Position numbers and translations under genes: made by a program
The notes under the pieces: generated by a model
Seen by the model: only the letters and a program-made list of their open reading frames with translations
What the model was told of the DNA's origin: nothing
The model's database searches: none
Assembly: GCA_037447655.1 (NCBI GenBank)
Contig: JBBHKE010001961.1
Location: 60,759-124,758, forward strand
Reading direction: 5' to 3'
Length of the DNA stretch: 64,000 nucleotides
Source of the DNA: Zygnema cylindricum
Taxonomy: Eukaryota; Streptophyta; Zygnematophyceae; Zygnematales; Zygnemataceae
Part shown: in pieces, positions 57,233 through 64,000 of the stretch
How positions within the stretch are numbered: the first letter of the stretch is position 1
Layout of the letters: each line of letters starts with the position of its first letter

Positions 57233-57858
57233 ACTTCTATGTCTTTTACAGCTGCCAAAATGAGAAGTATCCGGACCCAGGGAAATCAGCCGCCCGGAGC
57301 AAAGGTTTCTTCGTATTCTATTCCCTCTTTCTGAGTAAAACCTTTGGCCACTAACCAGTCCTTATACCTCTCAATAGTATTTGTCCGGATTTAATTTTAA
57401 TTTGAAAACCCACTTACATCCGATTGGTTTTCGATCGGGTGGACACTCCACCCACTCCCATGTATCAGCCGCCGTGATTGAAGCCATCTCTTCATTGATG
57501 GCCGTTTTCCACCGGTTTCTCTCCGGGCAGGTCATTGCCTCTCCATATGTTTGAGGTTCATCGGGTTGAGGCAGTTTAGTTACCTTGTTGTTAACTTGTT
57601 TCGCTTGAAGCCTTTTGATGCTCCTTCCCCCTCCCTCAAAATCTGCGGCCGGAATAGATGATTCCTCTAGAATCTTTCGAATCACCGCGACTTCTCCCCT
57701 GTCCCTCGGATCCATATCCGTTTCCACCACGTCTTCCACTTCAAGTATACGTGTCACCGGTGTTTCCAAGTCCAAGTCTTTCTCGATCTGTTTTGAACCT
57801 GCAAGAATATCATCCAAACATGCAAGAGTATCATTTTCTTGGAGACCCGGATAGTTAG

Positions 57859-58750
57859 TGTTGAAATTGATATATTTTCTAGGTTTGTATTTTTCTATGT
57901 GTTTGACAGATAGCATTCAAAGGTTTTTTAAAGTTGAAACATGGTGCCTAGGAATAAATTTATCTCTATAAACTTGCCGTAGTCACTGAGACACAGAAGA
58001 AACTCTATGGCTACCCTCAGATAGTCAATGAGAAAAGCGTGAGGGCTGAGAGGATAGTCTGCCAAAATGTGTACGTAGAATATTGAATTTGATCCTAGAT
58101 CTATGGACTAGTTATATAGACCATAGTTTTATCCTATATGTATAGATCAGCAGATAATAGTATTAGGTTTGACTTTTATATAAACAACATCAACGAAAGG
58201 AGAGAGGGAGATTGAAAGTCATCAAAAGTCTATTTGTGACCTTAATGGGATTAGAACCTAGGTCTACAAAATGATGTATCACTTTGCCTTGTCCACTAAG
58301 GCATTCACGAAACGATACTCATGTTAAGTTCGAAACATATTTAAATGTGGTTCCAATCTACATACTCTATTTCGCGGATTATGAAACGAAACGACAGTTA
58401 ATTTGTACAGACGTGATTAATTGTCGAACTCAGATCCGACGACTCACAGTAGAGCCAAAGCGCCGGAGTGAACATTTGGCGTTTTGTGAGCTAAATGTCG
58501 GCGGATGACACGTGGCAATCCATGAGTGGACAACGGACATTATAGGGAGAGTGACTACAGCTCAAGAACTGGTAGGAGTCAGCGAGACGACGATGCCGTA
58601 CTATGGTCGTACAAGAAGTACCGCGGCAGTTGTACTTCTTGTACTTTACTGTCTTGTGATTGGTTGAGTATAGTAGTAGTAAGCGGTTTAGAAATGGAAT
58701 TAAGACTTAGAAAATTTTGAGGCACCTCTCTCTCTAAGAGACCTTCTGTA
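57859..58750 (+). mobile_element. Copia-type large LTR, 3' end cut
   Basis: Starts TGTTGAAATTGATATATTTTCTAGG and runs to the ctctctaagagaccttctgta block, where an E3-type LTR begins. Close to the 1-863 copy (gatgacacgtggca, gtacaagaagtacc). It truncates E4. Confidence 0.75.
58248..58303 (-). other. tRNA-like module antisense to LTR, good A/B boxes
   Basis: Minus strand TGCCTTAGTGGACAAGGC (58286-58303) and GGTTCTAATCC (58248-58258); the B box differs from GGTTCGAATCC by one base. Confidence 0.6.
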
Positions 58751-59712
58751 TGTTGTTTTATGTCAACTGGTGCAGGTGGAGCTGCAGCAGTGGTAGTAGA
58801 AGTAGACATAGTTAAACAAAAGCTTTACAAGTGTTCCTTACAAACAACAACTTTTGACACACTGTAAACCCTAACACACTGTAAACCTTGACTCAAAGAT
58901 CCAATCACCCCAAGAATTGGCACATACACAAAATAGTACACACACTGTTAGTTCCCAAAATTACAGCATAAATGATTGAGTAAACCATAAGATATGAGAG
59001 CTACAAGTTTTCTAAAAAGTGTCTTTTAATTTCCCATATTCCCAAAATTGGATACCAAATTATTTCTTAGTCCTAAACTTTATACACAGAAAGAATGTCT
59101 GCAACTCATCAGCCAATTAGTGGTACTCTAATGTAGTACGACGAAGTATGCTAATGTACTTCCAAAAACCAAATTGCAACTAGCCTAAAGTTAAATAGAG
59201 AAACACTATTTGCTAATCCACTAAGCTACAAAATCATGTTCTATCAGGTATTCACAAATTGATATCGTACACCAAATGTTGCTTGCTTAGTTAGCAACTG
59301 TAGATGCGTCTAGCCTGCTATGGTTGATTTTGTACGAATATCTGGGCTGCTTACGAATCACCTCGTCATCCGTGGTCCCCACTCAATTTCTAGCCGTCAG
59401 TCTGATCGTAATCAACGTCTGGTATTTATCTTTCTCATTTGTATTCAGAGATGTCCGGTTCATGTTCTGTCTGCGCGATTTCTCGAATTCACTCGTCCGA
59501 TAGATGTCATGTGTCCAGGTCCATTCCGCACTTCTTGCATAGTCTGAAATGTTAACGCGTATCTATGTGACGGTACAAATATTCTTAGAGTAACTTCTAC
59601 ATTGTCACACTATTTAAGGTAAGTATTACACCATCTTTAATCCAAAAATATTTTAAGTTAAAATCTCCCCTCACAGCTCTATCTACTGAGGATAAAGTTT
59701 TTTAAAACAACA
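58751..59712 (-). mobile_element. E3-type LTR with Gag start codons
   Basis: 962 bp, TGTTGTTTTAAAAAAC at 59712 to ...AAAACAACA at 58751. An ATG at 58809 opens MSTSTTTAAAPPAPVDIKQ, which runs to the LTR end as in E3. Flanks (ctgta / tgatg) do not match, so it may be the edge of a deleted element rather than a clean solo LTR. Confidence 0.75.
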
Positions 59713-62650
59713 TGATGCATTGACAATGTGATGATCGTTCTTTATATGAAGGTAAATGCAAGAAAAGCTTTCCAAAAGCATTTTGTGATGAGGCTCAAGA
59801 GGACTTTAATGGATATCGTATGTACAGGAGACGAAATAATGGCCGTGTTTTTACAAAAAATGGTAAACACTTGAAAATCGATTTGTCGTGCCATACAATC
59901 CTTGGTTTTTGCACAAGTACAAGTGTCACATTAATGTTGAAGTGTGCTCAATAATAGCATCGGTCAAATATTTGTACAAGTGTGTGTACGAAGGGCATGA
60001 TCGTGCCGCAGTATTTGTGAAAAATAGCGAGCCCATAGACGAAATCAAACAATTCTTAGATGATCGATATGTGTCTGCATCGGAATCATGTTGGCGATTG
60101 TTTGAGTTCCCTTTAAAAGCTAAGTCTCACACAGTAGAAAAGCTTCTTGTGCATTTACCTCATCAACAAATGGCTATGTTTCATGCAATAGAGAATGCCT
60201 CAACAGTTTTGAATCGTGTTTCATCTACAAAACTTACAAGTCTGTTCGATTTATGTGCCAATGATGACACACACGGTCCCTAATGTATCCAGAAATCCTT
60301 AAACATTACATATGGACAAATACAAATTGGCAAAAGCGAGTAAGAAATAATCAGAGTGTTATAAGGAGAATGGTCACATGCTCACCAATTGAACCCGAAC
60401 GTTATTACCTGCGTTTGTGACTTTGCTATCGACGAGGATCAATGTCTTTCAAGATTTGTGTACTATCCAAGGTGTCGAATACGCCACATTAGCCAAAGCT
60501 GCAAGTGAAATGGGTCTTCGCGATGAAGATGTAGAGTGGGAAAGATGCATGGAAGAAGCGGTAACATTCCAAATGCCAAAACAACTACGACACCTATTTG
60601 CCACAATCCTCCTTTTCGCTTTTGTACAATTCGCAAGTATGTTATGGGCAAAACACTTCAAAGATATGTCTGAGGGTATCCACCATAGAAATCGTGCATG
60701 TTACACAACTTATGAGTCACGTAATAATGAGAATCTTAAACGAGAAGAAGAATACGAGACTTTTTTAGACATCGAACAATTACTTACGCGAGGTTGGTAA
60801 ATCACTTATAGACTATCCAAGTCTACCCCAATTGCCACACTATCGAGAGCAACTCAACCGTCAAAAACAAAGACCAAATCAGTTAATGGACGCCGAAAAA
60901 TCCTACAATCTTCAAGACAAGACACGAGTGTTATCTACGATCACCACACTCAATGTGGAACAGAAAGAAGCTTATCACATAGTTACAAAGGCACTACAAG
61001 AAAATCCAAAGACCAAAACTTGTTTTTTTCTTGATGGACTAGGAGGAACAGGAAAGTCATTTGTCAAATAGAAGATTTTGACAAAAGTGCCTACTAACGG
61101 CAATATAGCTATCGCCGTTGCTGCAAGTGGTATAGTAGCATTGTTAGTGATAGGTGGAAAGACAGCACACTCAAGATTTAAGCTTCTATTAGATACAGAT
61201 GCTCAATATCTCTGCTCAATCAGACCTTGCAGAGCTGTTGCGTCAAACCTCTCTAATCGTTTGGGATGAGGTTTCTATTTCTTATCGACATTTACTTGAG
61301 GCAGTTGATAGAACATTGCAAGATTTACGAGGAGAGAATAAGCCATTTGGGAATGTAGTGTTTCTTATTGAGGGCAACTTTCGTCAATGACTCCCAATTA
61401 TTCAAAAAGTCACAAATGCTCAAATTATCGCAACCTGCGTAAAAAAGCCCTCTATGGCAAAATTCAAACAACTTATTTGAAAATAAATATGCGCGTTCGC
61501 GACTCAAGATGACATTATGTAAAACCTCCCGAATTTTTGCTTCAAGTTGGGGAGGGGCGACAAGAACCACATCCATAGTTAACACCAGAGTACATAAAGC
61601 TCTTAAAAGATATTGTGCTACAAAGAAGCAATGGCACGAATACAAACATCGAGAACCTCATCCAATGCACTTTTCCAGAAGTAACAAAGAACTACATTTG
61701 CGATGTATATTTCTTAAATTGAGATACACCATCTGCTCGCAATGAGGTTGTTAAAATCTTCAATAACTTGGTGATGAAGAAAATACTAGAACAAGAGCAT
61801 GAATATATTTCTATATACTTAGTGGAATGCGAAGAACCTGTCCAACAATTATTGTTGCCACAAGAATTCCTCAACTCATTAAGAATTAGTGGCATCCCAC
61901 CGCACAACGTCAAACTAAGCCCAGTAATTCAATTATTTTCCTAACTTCATTTAACACACGATTTTTTTAAGTCCCTAAATATCAATATGAAAATTTACAT
62001 AAACTATATTACCTATTAATTAAATTGAAATAAACATAAGTAACACAATTATATATAAAATACATACTTTATAACATAAATCTTCCTAAAAGAAGTTTAA
62101 CAGTCATTTTCATCTCTAAATATCAATATAAATATTTACATAAATATAAACCACAATTTATAATATCAATAAAAAAAAATAAAGTACTAGAAAACATAAA
62201 ATCAGATATTGAATACATATTAATTAACATTTACCAATTGTAAATAGGTACACCAATCATTCTATTGCTTAATATCAACGGTGAAAAGGGACTCTGTAAT
62301 GGAACCAAACTCCGAGTGGTGGGTCTTTCCAGGAACTGCATTCACGCAAAAATACTCACTGGTGTAGCACGAAACACCGAAATTTTCATTCCGCGTATAC
62401 CGATGATCAGCAACAAAAAAACTTTGCCATTCCAAATCAAACGACGACAATTTCCAGTACAAGTAGGATTTGCTATGACAATCAACAAGGCACAAGGACA
62501 ATCCATACTCCACTTGGGTCTGTGTTTGCCACAATCGGTGTTTGCACACGGACAACTATATGTGGCGTCACATCACGTGCCAATGTAAAAGTGTTGATTG
62601 AAGAACCGATACTTGAGGATAAAAACAAAACGTATACCAAGAATGTTGTT
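59713..62650 (+). pseudogene. Helitron Rep/PIF1 helicase relic
   Basis: Pieces in order: KSFPKAFCDEAQEDFNGYRM and RRNNGRVFTKNGK (59770-59880), a frameshift, then the Helitron N domain PYNPWFLHKYKCHINVEVCS and YLYKCVYEGHDRA (59888-60005; the usual YLYKYVYKG second Tyr is Cys), VTFQMPKQLRHLFATILLF (60570), then the PIF1 helicase: NVEQKEAYHIV, Walker A LGGTGKSF (near 61045), SLIVWDEVS (Walker B, 61250), EGNFRQ for GGDFRQ, a 320-bp AT-rich insertion at about 61925-62245, then GLCNGTKLRVVGL, AMTINKAQGQS and HGQLYVA (62545). Many stops and shifts; inactive. Helitrons replicate by rolling circle. Confidence 0.9.
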
Positions 62651-63192
62651 TACAAAAGTGTTATTAATGCATAGTGCACATCAGCTGAATTATTAGTGAA
62701 CACAAGCAGACAAATAATATGCTAAGGTTATGATTTCAAATGCATATTACGTAACATAACACTCCAACAAGAAAAATAGACTAAAAATTAACATTTGACT
62801 TCCAGCAGTTACACATAGATATACGCCAAAGGGTTAGTTAAATATAGTTAGTTACAAATGAAATTGCTGGAGTAACACACCATTAAACGTTATGACAAAG
62901 GTGAAACTCAAACATCAACAAACCCATTAAATCTCAAATACGATATTCCTGTTGTGAAGTTTACTAAATATGATTATCAACTTCAAAACATTTAGGTTCA
63001 CACTGAATTACATCTTACATGGGACATTCTTCGGTTATTGTCTATATTTGTGTTGTAAATAAAAACATCCTATGGTTGTTATTCCCACACATACCTTACA
63101 TTTGTATTGGTCATCAAAAAAACCACCTGTGTTTGTTCCCTAATAAATAGTGTACAAATCTATTTAGAAGAATAAACACACACAAAAGGAAC

Positions 63193-63240
63193 AATGCCCG
63201 TGTAACGGGCATTTTTGTCTTGTTAACGTATATAAACTAG
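63193..63240 (+). mobile_element. Helitron 3' end: hairpin and CTAG
   Basis: AATGCCCGT-gta-ACGGGCATT (9-bp stem, 63193-63213), then CTAG at 63237-63240 followed by T. The GCCCGT..ACGGGC hairpin before CTRR|T is the typical plant Helitron terminus, though the 23-nt spacing is longer than the usual 10-12. It lies downstream of the helicase in the expected orientation. Confidence 0.65.
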
Positions 63241-64000
63241 TACAGTTTTTTTAAGCAATTAGCCGATTTATCACGCCCTGAGTTTGTCAATTTCCGTACG
63301 GTCAGTTGTAGTTCATTGTGAACATGCAAACCGTGCTGGCAGGGCCCTGCAGAGCGCCGCTCAGCACCTGGGCCTTACAGCGGCTTTGCAACCACGTCAG
63401 CACCACACCTGCCAAAAAAACACGTGGCACCGCATTACTTCCAAAAGGTTAGAAAGGAAATCTCGCGGAAACTCACGATTGTTCATCTCTTGAAAATAGC
63501 ACGAGGAGAAACGAAGGCTTTTTGCGATGACACAGCAAAAAGAAAAATAGAAAACCAGTGTGACATCATCACTAATACTTTCAAATGTTATCACCTAACC
63601 AGGCTGTGCTAATTACGCCATCCAAAGTTTTACCCTCGATTTGAAGGTAAATTGTACATTCCTTACAGTTGTCCGGGCAAATTTACATACGGTTTGCCCT
63701 GAAACTGTACGATTCGCCCTCACCATTAGGGCAAATTTCCTCAAATTGATTACCCTATGGGTGAGTGCATTGGCACGTCGCGATATCCCACCGCATTTCA
63801 AGTGGATGCTGAATCGTTCGTAACAGTGCGCTCGGAGTATCTCGCACTCGTATCCCGTATCACGTACTTCTTATTCAGTATCTCGTATTCTGTCGTCTTT
63901 TCTGTTATCAATTCAGTCGCTCGTTGCAAACGTGACGCCTCGAACAATTAAGTCATCAGACACCATCTCTTCCGCATGATGTCACATAACTTTCTGCTAT
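63241..64000. other. No gene seen
   Basis: Short frames only. A gccctcaccattagggc hairpin near 63715 and several gggcaaattt repeats. Confidence 0.5.

Larger units (their letters stand above)
54675..57858 (-). pseudogene. Copia E4 pol remainder: linker, RT, RNase H
   Basis: From 57858 down: IN/RT linker (NYPGLQENDTL..., DFEGGGRSIKRLQAKQVNNK), RT start (AMTCPERNRWKTAINEEM, CKWVFKLKLNPDK) to about 57250, then a solo LTR, then RT resumes at about 56148 (HQMDIK, RLIKFLYGLKQAPSQWNK, YIDD box near 55880) and RNase H to 54675. RNase H has an internal 208-bp tandem duplication (55014-55221 / 55222-55429), and the catalytic CDNQAA reads CNNQTA near 54900. Closest to E2 and A. Multiple stops and frameshifts; inactive. 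Confidence 0.9.

Noticed and set aside
57859-59712. E3-type LTR at 58751 as a clean solo LTR insertion into the neighbouring LTR
   Set aside because: Flanks ctgta and tgatg differ and the cut LTR does not resume on the far side, so a deletion or rearrangement is more likely.

Overview
The window is a dense, nested mosaic of transposable elements from a plant (streptophyte) nuclear genome. The evidence is the kind of elements present: several Ty1/Copia LTR retrotransposons with plant-type Gag-PR-IN-RT-RNaseH polyproteins, a Helitron Rep/PIF1 helicase relic, short MITE families, a TRIM-size LTR element and CT/GA-rich satellites. I found no intact host gene, no rRNA and no functional-looking single-copy tRNA locus, and I cannot place the organism more precisely. 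There is one 10-N assembly gap at 33455-33464.

Layout. 1-863 is an LTR piece on the plus strand. 864-2387 is a 1.5 kb almost pure GA tract. 2388-15856 is a minus-strand Copia (called E2) split by an 8.57 kb LTR element (element C, 5684-14254, 5-bp target duplication ataag); C's own 5' LTR carries a MITE whose empty site survives in C's 3' LTR. 15857-21333 is a second minus-strand Copia (E3) inserted in the gag of E2. 21618-28602 is a MITE expanded to 7 kb by nesting: a Mutator-like MITE (9-bp duplication gtaaataac) sits inside it, a TRIM plus a young Copia (element A, 23047-27784) sit inside that, and a solo LTR (5-bp duplication ctaaa) sits in the distal part.

28.6-41 kb is non-coding DNA with many MITEs, a foldback element with a perfect 28-bp hairpin, and hairpin-rich tandem repeats. 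41-47.5 kb has further LTRs and a degenerate minisatellite. 48349-49279 is a clean PIF/Harbinger-like element with TAA target duplication. 51.6-52.6 kb is CT-rich. 53642-57858 is a third decayed minus-strand Copia (E4) with a solo LTR in its RT. 58751-59712 is an E3-type LTR. 59713-63240 is a decayed Helitron with a 3' hairpin and CTAG end.

Most interesting biology. (1) A 515-bp TRIM at 22529-23043 carries, in each 229-bp LTR, a sequence that folds as a full tRNA cloverleaf with A and B boxes and a T-run terminator, so it looks like a tRNA counterpart of the 5S-rRNA-bearing Cassandra elements. (2) The Copia elements use an internal primer-binding site matching the anticodon arm of initiator tRNA-Met (the half-tRNA priming known from Drosophila copia), and the Gag frame starts inside the LTR and is read through that primer site. 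(3) The large Copia LTRs share an antisense, tRNA-Arg-like A-box/B-box module at a fixed distance from the LTR start.

Most coding sequences here are broken by stops and frameshifts. Element A is the youngest (two differences seen between its 1041-bp LTRs) but has lost PR and IN through an internal deletion.
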